Assembly: GCA_902384685.1 (NCBI GenBank)
Contig: CABMCU010000093.1
Location: 1-38,202 of the forward strand
Length of the DNA stretch: 38,202 nt
Direction of reading: 5' to 3'
From: an uncultured archaeon
Lineage (GTDB): Archaea > Thermoplasmatota > E2 > DHVEG-1
Made by a program: the position numbers and the translations under genes. Of the stretch, positions 7,957 through 18,597 are shown one piece after another (within the stretch, counting starts at the first letter, position 1; each line of letters starts with the position of its first letter). The notes beneath the pieces are model-generated. The model ran no database searches. It was not told the DNA's origin and saw only the letters and a list, made by a program, of their open reading frames with translations.

Positions 7957-10185
7957 TTATCGTGAATAATGCTGCTTGAGAAATTCAAACAAACGTTCCA
8001 TCAACGAGATTCTTGGAATGAACAGCATCTTCACGGGTAAAGGATCTGACCAATCACTTTCACTTCGATGTTCATCCCTTGCTTTTACTTGAATCTTATA
8101 ATTTCCCCGCTTTGACCAATTATTCACAACCGTAACTTGTTCACCGGAAGCATATGGCCCGAGCCAGGCACTGAATGTTCCGTCCCCGAAACTCCATTTA
8201 TAATAGAGTATATCACCATCTGAATCAGTTGTTGAGGCGTTGAAAGTGTAACTATGTCCAACCCTCCCTATTCTTATTCCGGACGGTACTAATGGTTTCT
8301 CTGGCGATGTATTATTCCGTGTAATAAGCGTAAGTGATGGGTCGCCGAATAAGTTCATTTCATAATAACACCATCGCATACATACGCCGTTTATTTTTTT
8401 CAGATTTTCTTCTTTTGAATCTTGATTTGCTTTTCCAATAGATGTGATATTTTCTCCAAATACAGCGTCCCAAAAGAATCTGTTGAAGTATTGTGACGGG
8501 CCATTTGTACTCCCTGGGGTCCCCCATCCATAGCGAGCACACATGATTACTGCAAATGCTGCATGGTTAGTTTTTACCGTGAAGTATTCAGCCATGCAAT
8601 CACCATCATCAAATGCACCTGCATAGCATCCCTGTGAATAAACAAATGGAAGAACTGTGTTTGAAAGTTCCTGAATATCGCTCGGTACCATCCTCATAGT
8701 ATAAGTGGTGCTTGAGTGCCCAAGATGATCGATGAAACGTACGCCATTGTTGATACGACTAATAATTTCAGCGGTTGACCAGCCTGTATTCCATGGATGG
8801 TTCAGATCGAATCCTGACCAGTTGTGGTCATATAACCTGTCGAACGTATATGCATCAAGCGGCATTCCAACTGTGGTGTAATGATTCGCATTTGATCCAT
8901 TGACCAGTTCATCCATATAGTCGTCTCCAAATGTAACCTTGTTGTCTGGTGGCCCCCAAAGATATTCTCCAACCATTAATGCACTGCCACTTGAATACCC
9001 GCCTGTATTCATATATGAAATCGTCTTTTGCACGAAATTATTTGTCTCAATGATATCACTAACAGGTGCTCTTCCAACATATACCTCAGCAACTAGGTCG
9101 ACATCACCACCATTATCCCCATCATGGCGTTCACCCCATTTGTCATTATTATTATAATTGAAGGTTCCATCAAGACAGCCATAGTAAAGATCCGATGGCA
9201 TAGTATCATTATCTTGCCCAGCTTGTGCCCATAACATTTTTGCTGGAATAACATCAGAATCACCACCAATGAGCACATAATTGATTCCATTATTGATATA
9301 CTCATTTCGAATGAAATCCCGAATGGTTTCTGGGGTTACCTGTCCAAATAATAAAGAAACATTGGTAAGTGTTTTAATTTCAGTTTTAAGTCCTTGTGTT
9401 TCATGAGCTTCTTTGAGGGGTACAAATCCTTCTTTCAGAGCATCGGTCGTCAGGATTAACAGATCATAGCCTGAATTACTACGAGAGGCAAAAGAAGTAA
9501 TTCTATATGATAATAAAGAATCAAGAAAATCAACTTTCTTTACAACTTCGCTCCTGTCTTTTTCAAGACTTCTGTACAGGTGGTTTACTGAACCTGATTG
9601 TATGGTTTTTACAACTATAGTTAATTCATCAAAGTAAGAAAGTTGTCCAGAAAATGGTTGATATTGCACTGGATATAGCAGAAGAACAAGTAGAGTATAA
9701 CCTCGGAAGCTATAGGTGCCAATTGTTGAAAACAAAGTGCCTGGAAACGCATTATCGGAAGAGTAAATTGCTGGATCTGTAGTTCCTTTCGCGGAAGTCG
9801 TTGTAAGTTCAGAGAGTGCTACAGGTTGTTCAACAGGAGCTACGGTATATCCTGATCCTAACTGGATTTTAGTCCCTGGTTGTATTGTAATGTCGGTGAC
9901 TGTTGTCCCTTGTGGAAGCAATAGTGAGACGCCATATGCTGGAAGATTTGGTTCACCAATATTCCATACGCCTTGGGCATCTGGCATGATTACTTCATCG
10001 TAAAATTGATTGTTTATAACTATCTGATTAATCTGCGGTGTAGTAAATGTAACAATTTTCGTAACATAGTCATTTTCATTGCTGTTCTGACCCGCAACTA
10101 ATGCAGAGCTAGTTGTTAACAGTAAAACAATTGTGATAAAACCAACCTTCCAACATGTATTATTTTTTTTGAATGTGTTCCTCAT
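7957..10185 (-). CDS. Secreted C25-family (gingipain-like) cysteine peptidase with C-terminal PKD-like domain
   Basis: 742 aa; N-terminal signal-like hydrophobic segment; YDLLILTTDALKEGFVPLKEAHETQGLKTEI, NYVLIGGDSDVIP, catalytic-type HLGHSST and YSQGCYAGAFDD, PSLTLITR; PKD-like DSDGDILYYKWSFGDGT. Confidence 0.9.
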   Translation of the reverse strand: MRNTFKKNNTCWKVGFITIVLLLTTSSALVAGQNSNENDYVTKIVTFTTPQINQIVINNQFYDEVIMPDAQGVWNIGEPNLPAYGVSLLLPQGTTVTDITIQPGTKIQLGSGYTVAPVEQPVALSELTTTSAKGTTDPAIYSSDNAFPGTLFSTIGTYSFRGYTLLVLLLYPVQYQPFSGQLSYFDELTIVVKTIQSGSVNHLYRSLEKDRSEVVKKVDFLDSLLSYRITSFASRSNSGYDLLILTTDALKEGFVPLKEAHETQGLKTEIKTLTNVSLLFGQVTPETIRDFIRNEYINNGINYVLIGGDSDVIPAKMLWAQAGQDNDTMPSDLYYGCLDGTFNYNNNDKWGERHDGDNGGDVDLVAEVYVGRAPVSDIIETNNFVQKTISYMNTGGYSSGSALMVGEYLWGPPDNKVTFGDDYMDELVNGSNANHYTTVGMPLDAYTFDRLYDHNWSGFDLNHPWNTGWSTAEIISRINNGVRFIDHLGHSSTTYTMRMVPSDIQELSNTVLPFVYSQGCYAGAFDDGDCMAEYFTVKTNHAAFAVIMCARYGWGTPGSTNGPSQYFNRFFWDAVFGENITSIGKANQDSKEENLKKINGVCMRWCYYEMNLFGDPSLTLITRNNTSPEKPLVPSGIRIGRVGHSYTFNASTTDSDGDILYYKWSFGDGTFSAWLGPYASGEQVTVVNNWSKRGNYKIQVKARDEHRSESDWSDPLPVKMLFIPRISLMERLFEFLKQHYSR

Positions 10186-10359
10186 ATTAGATCCCTTAAT
10201 AAACGATTAACAATTGTTAGTATAAATACTTAGTTTTAATTGATATATGAGTTTTGTAACTATATAAATATATTGATAAAATTCCATAACACTCACGAAA
10301 AAAATCATACATTGAAATAACAAAACCTTTTAACACCATGGCAATTCCCACATTATATC

Positions 10360-12084
10360 ATGTATCCTCTTGACCAATGTAAAAAAGAAATCACTGCAGA
10401 ACTTCAAAAGGTTGTTACAAAATACCATTATAACGAAGAGATCCGACTAGAGATACCTCCAGAGGACATGGGTGACTTTGCATTTCCGTGTTTTTCCCTT
10501 GCACCCCTTTTTAAAAAATCACCAATTGAGATAGCAAAAGAGATTGCGGCAAAAATCTCAAAAAACAAATGGATCAAAACAGTTGAAGTAAAAGGGGGAT
10601 ATATCAACTTCTTTATAAATACCACCAGTCTTACCACTCCGACAATCCAATCAATTTTAGATAAGAAAGACACATACGGTTATTTAAAAAAAAAGAAGAA
10701 AAAGGTCATTATTGAACATACATCCGCAAATCCAAATGGTCCGCTGCATGTAGGACGAGCACGAAACCCAATTATCGGCGATACCCTTGTACGTATTTTC
10801 AAGGCAGCTGGTTATGCTGTTGAATCACAATTCTATCTTGACGACATAGGGAAACAAGTTGCAATTCTCGCCTGGGGTGTTAACAACATTAGACACGAAT
10901 GCATTCCGATATCTGAAAATAAAAAAGCGGATCATCAATACGTTGGATTTTATCAAATAGCTAATGAACGCATGAACTCAGATGAAACCGTTGCTCAGAA
11001 TATTAGTGACATTGTTAAAAAATTAGAACACGGTGATTATAAAACCATTGAGATGATTCATGCATCCTATGCACCAGTCTTAGATGGCATAAAACAAAGC
11101 CTTTTACGGATCAACATTAACATTGATACGTATATTCCTGAATCAACATTTATGTATGATAAGAGCGTCGAAAGAATCATCAAAAAACTGAAACAAACAC
11201 TTTATTGTCATGAACAAGACGATGCTTTCTATTTAGATATGGAATCGTTTGGTATCCAAGGCAGAAATACCAAATTTTTCTTTTTACGAAACGATGGTAC
11301 TACCCTATATGCGACCAGGGATATAGCGTATCATCAATGGAAAGCAGAACACGCGGATATACTAGTGAATGTTCTTGGTGAAGACCATAAACTAGAATCA
11401 AAACAGGTAAGAATCGCCCTCGAACTTTTGCAGACTAAGATTCTCCCGCAGGTCGTGTTCTATGCGTTCGTCTCGCTCCCCGGTGGCAAAATGTCTACAC
11501 GACGAGGGCGCGTCGTATATCTTGATGACCTTATTGATGAGTGCATTGAAAGAGCGTATGAAGAAGTTAAAAAAAGAAGAACCAATGAACTGACTGACTC
11601 TCAAATGAGAAAAATCGCAGAGATAGTTGGTATTGGATCTTTAAGATACAATATTATAAAAGTCCAACCAGAAAAAGACATCATGTTTAAATGGGAAGAT
11701 GCGTTAAATTTTGAAGGAAACGCAGTACCTTTTATTCAATATGCTCATGCCCGCGCCTGTAGTATTCTTGGAAAAACAAAAACGGAAAAACACGAGTTTG
11801 AAGCCGCTGTTCTTACTCATGCTTCGGAAATCGCACTCATCAAACAACTTGCACGATTTCCGCTCATTATTGATGATGCGTGCAATAACTTCAAACCGCA
11901 TACAATCGCAAACTATCTCTACGAAACAGCTTCTGCATTTAATCAGTTTTACCGGGATTGCCCTGTGCTCTCTGATGAGAATAAAGAGCTTCGCTCCTCA
12001 CGACTCACACTTGTAGATGCAACAAGAATTGTTCTCCATAATGCTCTTGATCTTTTAGGAATTACTTCTCCCGAGGAGATGTAA
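10360..12084 (+). CDS. argS: Arginyl-tRNA synthetase
   Basis: 574 aa; EHTSANPNGPLHVGRARNPIIGDTLVRIFKAAGY (HIGH motif) and GGKMSTRRGRVVYLDDL (KMSKS variant). Confidence 0.96.
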   Translation: MYPLDQCKKEITAELQKVVTKYHYNEEIRLEIPPEDMGDFAFPCFSLAPLFKKSPIEIAKEIAAKISKNKWIKTVEVKGGYINFFINTTSLTTPTIQSILDKKDTYGYLKKKKKKVIIEHTSANPNGPLHVGRARNPIIGDTLVRIFKAAGYAVESQFYLDDIGKQVAILAWGVNNIRHECIPISENKKADHQYVGFYQIANERMNSDETVAQNISDIVKKLEHGDYKTIEMIHASYAPVLDGIKQSLLRININIDTYIPESTFMYDKSVERIIKKLKQTLYCHEQDDAFYLDMESFGIQGRNTKFFFLRNDGTTLYATRDIAYHQWKAEHADILVNVLGEDHKLESKQVRIALELLQTKILPQVVFYAFVSLPGGKMSTRRGRVVYLDDLIDECIERAYEEVKKRRTNELTDSQMRKIAEIVGIGSLRYNIIKVQPEKDIMFKWEDALNFEGNAVPFIQYAHARACSILGKTKTEKHEFEAAVLTHASEIALIKQLARFPLIIDDACNNFKPHTIANYLYETASAFNQFYRDCPVLSDENKELRSSRLTLVDATRIVLHNALDLLGITSPEEM

Positions 12085-12879
12085 ATGGACTACAAGATCA
12101 TCAACTGCGATTCCGTCGTTAAAAAAATAACTAAGAAAGACTCGCTTTTCCATGGGAATTACTGCGCTGATCCGTATCAAAATTGCGAATTTGGATGTCA
12201 CTACTGTGATTCTTCTTTTGAGAAAACAATCTATGTAAAAGCAAATGTTGTAGACATCCTAAAAAAAGAGCTAGAGCAAATTAAGAACGGTATAATTATC
12301 ATCGGATCTGTTCATGACCCATACCAAAATATAGAGAAAAAATATAAACTTACAAGAACTATTCTTGAAATCCTGAAAGAATTTTATTTTCCTTGTCACA
12401 TTCTTACAAAATCGCCTTTAATTTTGAGAGATATCGATCTTCTTTCTCAAATTGAATGCATGGTAACTGTGAGTATATCGTCTCTAGATGATCAGGTTGT
12501 ACATATCTTTGAGCCAGAAGTCCCATCACCTACTGATCGCCTTCAAACAGTCCAATCCCTTCGTACACAAGGAATTACTGCAGGAGTAGCATTGATTCCA
12601 ATGATGCCGTTTATCGTTGAATCAGAGCTCGAATCAATCGTCAAAGCAGCACATAGCGTCGATGCACAGTATCTATTGCATAAACATTTAGAGCTAAAAG
12701 GAGACCAGGAACAACATTTTAGGAATTTAATAATGGCACATTATCCGAATCTCCTCCCAAAATACGATGCGTTGTATGATAATGATTTTAATCCTCGAAA
12801 AGAATATATTCAAGAATTGAACAATATTCTATCAAGATACTGTAAAAAATTTAAAATATCTGATAAAATTACAATATAA
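12085..12879 (+). CDS. Radical SAM protein (spore photoproduct lyase-like)
   Basis: 264 aa; CEFGCHYCDSSF (CxxxCxxC), VHDPYQNIEKKYKLTRTILEIL, HILTKSPLILRDIDLL; ATG immediately follows the argS stop. Confidence 0.85.
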   Translation: MDYKIINCDSVVKKITKKDSLFHGNYCADPYQNCEFGCHYCDSSFEKTIYVKANVVDILKKELEQIKNGIIIIGSVHDPYQNIEKKYKLTRTILEILKEFYFPCHILTKSPLILRDIDLLSQIECMVTVSISSLDDQVVHIFEPEVPSPTDRLQTVQSLRTQGITAGVALIPMMPFIVESELESIVKAAHSVDAQYLLHKHLELKGDQEQHFRNLIMAHYPNLLPKYDALYDNDFNPRKEYIQELNNILSRYCKKFKISDKITI

Positions 12880-12905
12880 TACTGAAAAAAAATTTGTGTG
12901 ACTTA

Positions 12906-13418
12906 TTATTTTTTCTTTTTTTGCTTTAACATCCGATCAATGAGTATTTTTTTACCGGATTTTGTAACGTAATCCTCTCTCTTAACCGGTTTTTTACGAT
13001 TTAATATTTCATCGATTTTACTCTCATCGGCTTGAAAAAATATTCTTTCGTTATTTTCTTTATTCTTTATACGTGATGACCCTACGTCTGGTGTTTCTTC
13101 AATAGCAATGTCATCTTCTGCAGGAGGGAATCGTATTTCAGAATAATGGTGTGAATTATCCATGGTAATATCCTCAGAAGGAATTACAGTGGTTTGTGAT
13201 TTTTCTATAACATTATCCGGAAATTTAACACCTCCAATTAATTCAAATACTTCAGCGATAAAATCTATTTCATCACAAGTTGGACACCAAAAAATAGTAT
13301 CGTTTTCGATTGAAAAATTAGGTGCATTTTTATCAAATTGAACGCTCAATAGTAGTTTTTTTGATTCCAAATCCTTTTGTATTTGCAATGAAATAAAGAT
13401 ATTCTCGTTTTTCTTCAT
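12906..13418 (-). CDS. Hypothetical protein, lysine-rich C-terminus
   Basis: 170 aa ORF with a single CPTCDE motif and basic C-terminus (KKKK); divergent from the response regulator; no family recognised. Confidence 0.6.
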   Translation of the reverse strand: MKKNENIFISLQIQKDLESKKLLLSVQFDKNAPNFSIENDTIFWCPTCDEIDFIAEVFELIGGVKFPDNVIEKSQTTVIPSEDITMDNSHHYSEIRFPPAEDDIAIEETPDVGSSRIKNKENNERIFFQADESKIDEILNRKKPVKREDYVTKSGKKILIDRMLKQKKKK

Positions 13419-13453
13419 GGTGCTCCCATTAGGATAGATAGAAAATAATATCC

Positions 13454-13512
13454 TTTATACGAATTTATAGTTTTCTTTTTCTTATAACTATTGTAATTAT
13501 AATTCGTATAAA
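13454..13512. promoter_or_regulatory. Divergent promoter region with perfect 12-bp inverted TATA-containing repeats
   Basis: TTTATACGAATT (13454-13465) and its exact reverse complement AATTCGTATAAA (13501-13512) between divergent genes at 13418(-) and 13593(+). Confidence 0.5.
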
Positions 13513-13592
13513 AGATGAATTATCATAAACGTTTAAACGATATCTTCTTATAGTCAAACCAGACTTACGAACGTGGATGAGGAGACTATAAC

Positions 13593-13955
13593 ATGAAAAA
13601 AATCATGGTCGTGGATAACGAACCTGATATTGTTGACCTGACAAGGACGGTACTAGAACTTGGTGGCTACGCGGTTATACCTTCGTACAGTGGTGAAGAA
13701 GCGCTACGAAAACTTGAGAGAGAAAAAGTCGATTTAGTTCTCCTTGATATTATGATGCCTGGAATGAGCGGCTGGGATGTCTTTAATAGGATTAAAAAGA
13801 AAAACAAAGATATCAAAATTGCATTTATGAGTGTCTTAGATATTTCTGACAAACGGAAACAAGTCTTGATTGACGAGGGATTAGCGGATTATATCATGAA
13901 ACCGTTTGATAAGGAAACACTCTTACAGCGGGTTGATAAATTATTAAAAAATTAA
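13593..13955 (+). CDS. Single-domain response regulator (CheY-like receiver)
   Basis: 120 aa; MKKIMVVDNEPDIVDLTRTVLEL...VDLVLLDIMMPGMSGWDVF...FMSV...YIMKPFDKETLL. Confidence 0.95.
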   Translation: MKKIMVVDNEPDIVDLTRTVLELGGYAVIPSYSGEEALRKLEREKVDLVLLDIMMPGMSGWDVFNRIKKKNKDIKIAFMSVLDISDKRKQVLIDEGLADYIMKPFDKETLLQRVDKLLKN

Positions 13956-14040
13956 TAATCCCCTTAGAATTACACCTTTGATATGGGATGGAAACACAAG
14001 GATGCACTAACACATTGAAGATATCACTAGGAATAAAATC

Positions 14041-16440
14041 ATGCAAAAGGAACCAGAAATCGTAAAGATTTTGCGAAAAGAAGAACTATTAAGAAATTTA
14101 CAGATGAAATCATCAGCTACCTGTGAAAACGTTCAGATAACTGAGGATGCTTCGATAGATGCGTTATTGGTGGTTTCAAAAGATATTGCAGAAAATAAAA
14201 AAGCAGAACAATTGTTGGTGGAAAACGAAAAAAAATACCGAACCATATTTGAATTCTTCCCTCAAACGATATTACTCATCGATAAAAACGGTATAATTTT
14301 AGACGTAAACGAACAAATTAGGGAATGGTTAGGTTACAAACCAGATGAGATACTTGAGATGAATCTTTTTAGCGTACCATTTTTCAACCAAAAATCAAAA
14401 AAAATTATAAAAAAGAATTTTTTAAATAAATTATTGAATAAGACGATTCCTGCATTTGAAATTGAAGTCCTTACTAAAAGCGGTGAAAAACGAGTAGGCA
14501 TCGTTTATACAACATCCTTAAGAAATGAAGAGAAAGAAATCATCGCTGATTTTATGGTAATCTCCGATATAACAGAATTAAAACATAAGGAGGAGGCGAT
14601 ACGAATCAAAGACCATGCAATAACCTCCTCAATCAATGCAATTATACTTGCTGATCTTAAAGGAAATATTACCTACGTGAACAAATCTTTTCTCCGCATA
14701 TGGGGGTATGCTAAAGATAAAGATGTGCTTGGAAAATCGATGGCGCAGTTCTGGAAAATGCAGGGTAAATATTTTGAAGTCATGGATGTACTCATGATTA
14801 CTGGAGAGTGGATTGGAGAACTTACTGGTATTCGGAAAGATCACTCTACGTTTCAAGTGCAACTTTCTGCTAATATGATTAGAGATAAATCAACTAAACC
14901 GATTTGTATAATGGGCTGTTTTGTTGATATCACAAAATATAAAAAAACTGTAAAAACACCAAGTGAAAGTGAAAAAAAATTCCAAGATATTCTAGAAAAA
15001 TCTTTTAACATGATTTATCAGTTGAATATAAAGAAAAAAACATGTGATTTTGTCAGTCGTTCTTCGCTAAAAATCCTTGGATATACTTCTCAGGAAATGA
15101 TGTCTTTTACTTTAAAACAGATAGAAGATTTAATTCATCCTGATGATAGAAACCAATGGAATCAACATTTAAAGACGATAATAGACTATCAAAACAAAAA
15201 AGATGCTATTCAAACAATCGAGTATCGTTTCAGACACAAAGTATTTGGGTATCGGTGGATAAGTGATACCTGCTCTGCGATCTTTGATGAAAAAAATGAA
15301 CCAATGGCTATTGTTGGAACTATAAAAGATATCACAGAACGGAAAAAAATCTGGAATGAACTCATTAAATCAGAAGAGAAATATCGTATCCTTGCGGAAA
15401 CATCTGCTGATGGTGTATTTACGACAGATTCACTAGGTCGCCTAACCTATGTTAATCCCTCATTTGAAAAATTGTGCGGACGACAGAAAAGTCAGATTCT
15501 TGCGACACCTTTACGAAATTATCTACATGAAGATTCAATTTATTTTTTCCAACAGATTTTTATTGATGCTCGAAAAAAGAATGAAAAAATTGAGAATATC
15601 GAATTAGAGCTTGTTGCTGGTGACGGTCGTATCACACCAATTGAAACAAACATTGCACCGTTGAAGAAGGACGCTGAGTTTGGTGGTATTGTTTGTACAG
15701 TTCGCGATATCACACAACGAAAAGAAATCGAAAACGAATTAAAGAAAAATGAGCGTTTAAAAACAGAGTTTATGAATATTGCAGCTCATGAACTTCGGTC
15801 TCCAGTCACACCAATTAAAGGATATCTGGACCTTATTATTCATGAGAATGAGAGCAATGAGAAGATTAAAAATTGGGCAAAAATTAGTCTACGAAACGCT
15901 GAGCGACTCTTAAAACTTATAAATGATATCCTAGATGTTTCACGTCTTGATAGTGATACGATGCGATTTAATATGGAGAAAATTAACCCTATCGAACTCC
16001 TTAATGAAATCGTTGAAGATATGAGGCTTGTGATAATAAATAAAAAACTTGAATTCCGCGTAAACATTCCGGAACAACTCCCATATATTATTGGTGATAA
16101 AAATCGTTTATCCCAAGTGTTTAAAAATCTTATTGGCAATTCCCTTAAATTCACTGATTCAGGCTTTATTGCTTTAGAAGTTGAAAAGAAAGACAATCAC
16201 CTTCTCATAGCTGTTGGGGACACAGGCATTGGAATTTCAAATGATGAGTTAAAGAAGATTTTCACAAAATTCTATCAGGCGTACACAGGTGAAGATCGCA
16301 ACAATGAGGGAACGGGATTAGGGCTTTTTATTTCAAAGGAAATAGTGAAAAAACATAATGGAATAATCTGGGCGGAAAGTAAAATTGGAAAAGGAAGTCG
16401 ATTTGTGATTCAACTTCCATATATTCATGAAAACCGATAG
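14041..16440 (+). CDS. PAS-domain sensor histidine kinase (about four PAS domains, HisKA, HATPase_c)
   Basis: 799 aa; four YR(T/I)..E-type PAS starts; AAHELRSPVTPIKGYLDL (H box), NLIGNSLKFTDSG, VGDTGIGIS, GTGLGLFISK. No N-terminal TM segments apparent. Confidence 0.95.
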   Translation: MQKEPEIVKILRKEELLRNLQMKSSATCENVQITEDASIDALLVVSKDIAENKKAEQLLVENEKKYRTIFEFFPQTILLIDKNGIILDVNEQIREWLGYKPDEILEMNLFSVPFFNQKSKKIIKKNFLNKLLNKTIPAFEIEVLTKSGEKRVGIVYTTSLRNEEKEIIADFMVISDITELKHKEEAIRIKDHAITSSINAIILADLKGNITYVNKSFLRIWGYAKDKDVLGKSMAQFWKMQGKYFEVMDVLMITGEWIGELTGIRKDHSTFQVQLSANMIRDKSTKPICIMGCFVDITKYKKTVKTPSESEKKFQDILEKSFNMIYQLNIKKKTCDFVSRSSLKILGYTSQEMMSFTLKQIEDLIHPDDRNQWNQHLKTIIDYQNKKDAIQTIEYRFRHKVFGYRWISDTCSAIFDEKNEPMAIVGTIKDITERKKIWNELIKSEEKYRILAETSADGVFTTDSLGRLTYVNPSFEKLCGRQKSQILATPLRNYLHEDSIYFFQQIFIDARKKNEKIENIELELVAGDGRITPIETNIAPLKKDAEFGGIVCTVRDITQRKEIENELKKNERLKTEFMNIAAHELRSPVTPIKGYLDLIIHENESNEKIKNWAKISLRNAERLLKLINDILDVSRLDSDTMRFNMEKINPIELLNEIVEDMRLVIINKKLEFRVNIPEQLPYIIGDKNRLSQVFKNLIGNSLKFTDSGFIALEVEKKDNHLLIAVGDTGIGISNDELKKIFTKFYQAYTGEDRNNEGTGLGLFISKEIVKKHNGIIWAESKIGKGSRFVIQLPYIHENR

Positions 16441-16446
16441 GTATTT

Positions 16447-17805
16447 TTAGCGTTCCCAGGTTGTTCGTTTGTCAAGATACGTTGTCCAAAACAATCGTAG
16501 ATTCTCAGTAAGAAGATCATTATGATCTATAATCATAAACCCTTTGAGAATCATAAGGTCAATATGTTTTCCTAGACTGAGATGTTTTATCTGATCTTCT
16601 AAAAGATTTTGTATATTAATGTAATCTCGTTCTATTTCTACATATAATCGTTTATTTTTTTCAAATGGTTTTTTTCTTGTTCTCGGGTTATCAGACCATT
16701 TTTGTATGAATTCATCTGTATTTTTTTTTAATATAACTGGCGGTCCCGCATGCAGAATAGTTTTCGATAGAGTTATTGTCTTTGGGTGAAGAACAATATA
16801 CACATTTGTCTTCTCAACAGAAAATGTGGCATCAATAATCGTGAATTCATATTGCTCGCAGAGCTCTCGAATTGATCGTACAGCTTTTCGAATTTGCGGG
16901 TAGAGGTTTTCAGAAATAATTTCTGGTTTCTGTAGTTTTACACCGACGAAGACTTTCGTTCCAATTACTTTCTTTATTTTTTCTAGCGACCAGGGTTTGA
17001 GTTTGTTGGGAAAGAAAAATGTAAGACGCGGTTTCTTTGTATATTCCTTACATGCATTAATAAACAGCTCAAATTTATCTTTTGAAAGAGCAGAAGCGAC
17101 GTTTCTTTCAGAGTCTACTGGGTCGATGAAGGTTAACGGTGTTTCAAAAAGAGGAAACGTTCCTTTTTCAAGTGCGAGTGTTTCTCCATGGCGCCAGTAT
17201 TGTGCATTCTCAACCAGTTGTTGAAACGTTTTATATCTAATAATCATAATTTCACAGAGGTATCCGGAGAACCCTTCGATTTCTGCTTCTGCGCCGTAGC
17301 AACTAATGCCTTTTAAAAATTGTTTGAAGATTCTTACTTCTTTTTTTTGTGATTCTTTCAGATATTTATTCACATATTTTGTGTGCAATGGCGTGCGATC
17401 GACTGCCGAAAGTTTCTGCGATGCGAACTCTATTTTATAGCAAGGGACAAGTTCAGTTTTATAACTCTGAAACACACCTCGGACATATGGATGTTCAGCG
17501 AAGCATTCTTCTTGTTGTTCAAGAATTGCTCGTCCGATCGTAAGGGCTTTTTCTTGCAGTATTTCTCGCGATACTGTGGTGGGAAAGATAAGGAAAAGGT
17601 CGATATCGATCGAGGTTCGTATATAGGTATCTTTTGCGATGGAGCCAACCAGTTCAATTGTAATCGGTATCTTAGTTTTTTTTATTTCTTTGATGACTTG
17701 TTCTTTAAGTGTTTCGATGACGCGCTTTATCTGTTTTTTTTCTGTTGCAGTTGGTGTAATTTTTTTAACCACTTTGGTTTCAATCATTTCTGAACCAGGG
17801 ATCAT
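16447..17805 (-). CDS. cca: CCA-adding tRNA nucleotidyltransferase (archaeal class I)
   Basis: 452 aa; ELVGSIAKDTYIRTSIDIDLFLIFP nucleotidyltransferase signature; EIEGFSGYLCEIMIIRYKTF; overall architecture of archaeal CCA enzyme. Confidence 0.93.
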   Translation of the reverse strand: MIPGSEMIETKVVKKITPTATEKKQIKRVIETLKEQVIKEIKKTKIPITIELVGSIAKDTYIRTSIDIDLFLIFPTTVSREILQEKALTIGRAILEQQEECFAEHPYVRGVFQSYKTELVPCYKIEFASQKLSAVDRTPLHTKYVNKYLKESQKKEVRIFKQFLKGISCYGAEAEIEGFSGYLCEIMIIRYKTFQQLVENAQYWRHGETLALEKGTFPLFETPLTFIDPVDSERNVASALSKDKFELFINACKEYTKKPRLTFFFPNKLKPWSLEKIKKVIGTKVFVGVKLQKPEIISENLYPQIRKAVRSIRELCEQYEFTIIDATFSVEKTNVYIVLHPKTITLSKTILHAGPPVILKKNTDEFIQKWSDNPRTRKKPFEKNKRLYVEIERDYINIQNLLEDQIKHLSLGKHIDLMILKGFMIIDHNDLLTENLRLFWTTYLDKRTTWER

Positions 17806-18552
17806 TCATGTCTCCTTTATGAATCGTTTGATAAGGTAGAATACCGCGAATGCAAGCAGTATTCCACCGATTACATCGGTTATCCAGTGGATAGCTAAAT
17901 AGATAACCGAGCAGATCACACATATGGCGCAGAAGTAAGCAAGGTAGATGAATCTTTTGTTGTTGGTAAGAGAAACGGTTTTTGCTACGAGTAACGTCAT
18001 AGCAACGTGGAGTGAAGGAAAACAATTATTGTTCGTTGTAGTGGCATAGAAGAACTGTTCAACACCAGGGATAACTGTGTTTAGTGCTGAACCGGATCCA
18101 TAATAAATATAGACGTTTGTGATCGGAAGAAACAAATAAAAAGGTAATGCAATCGCGTAGATACTCACCAGAGAATATGCAAATGTTTTCATTGCTTTTC
18201 TCTCATCAGCAATCAGGAAATAGAGTACAGAAAACCAAAGCGTAAATGGGTATAGAACAATGTAGATGAAGACAAAAAAATACAAGAACACCGGTGTCCA
18301 ATGTTGTGAAAACCAGTAGACGACCCCGTCTTCGATTATTTGGATGTTGTGCGTGAAGTTGCGACCGATGAGATTTGTTGTGGTCTGATCGATGATATTT
18401 ATTTCGAGAAGGTGAACAGCGACAATCACAATAATAATAAAAAGATATATGTAGTGATATGAGAAGATTTGTTTGTAATTGGACCATGATGTTTTCCAGA
18501 TTTTCTTAGGAACGAGAAATAATATTCCAATAAAAAACAGGAGGAGATTCAT
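17806..18552 (-). CDS. PAP2-superfamily membrane phosphatase
   Basis: 248 aa multi-TM; NCFPSLHVAM...IYLAIHWITDVIGGILLA are PAP2 signature motifs. Confidence 0.87.
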   Translation of the reverse strand: MNLLLFFIGILFLVPKKIWKTSWSNYKQIFSYHYIYLFIIIVIVAVHLLEINIIDQTTTNLIGRNFTHNIQIIEDGVVYWFSQHWTPVFLYFFVFIYIVLYPFTLWFSVLYFLIADERKAMKTFAYSLVSIYAIALPFYLFLPITNVYIYYGSGSALNTVIPGVEQFFYATTTNNNCFPSLHVAMTLLVAKTVSLTNNKRFIYLAYFCAICVICSVIYLAIHWITDVIGGILLAFAVFYLIKRFIKET

Positions 18553-18597
18553 TACCCCTATGACAACAAACCAATAGTCTATGGTTTCACCGCCATC

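Noticed and set aside
11455-11520. KMSTRRG instead of KMSKS in ArgRS
   Set aside because: Class I synthetase KMSKS motifs are commonly degenerate in ArgRS; not remarkable.
11398-11604. Minus-strand ORFs inside argS
   Set aside because: Fully nested antisense in a canonical housekeeping gene; no recognisable protein features.
17383-17793. 136-aa plus-strand ORF opposite cca
   Set aside because: F/C-rich antisense shadow of the well-supported CCA nucleotidyltransferase.
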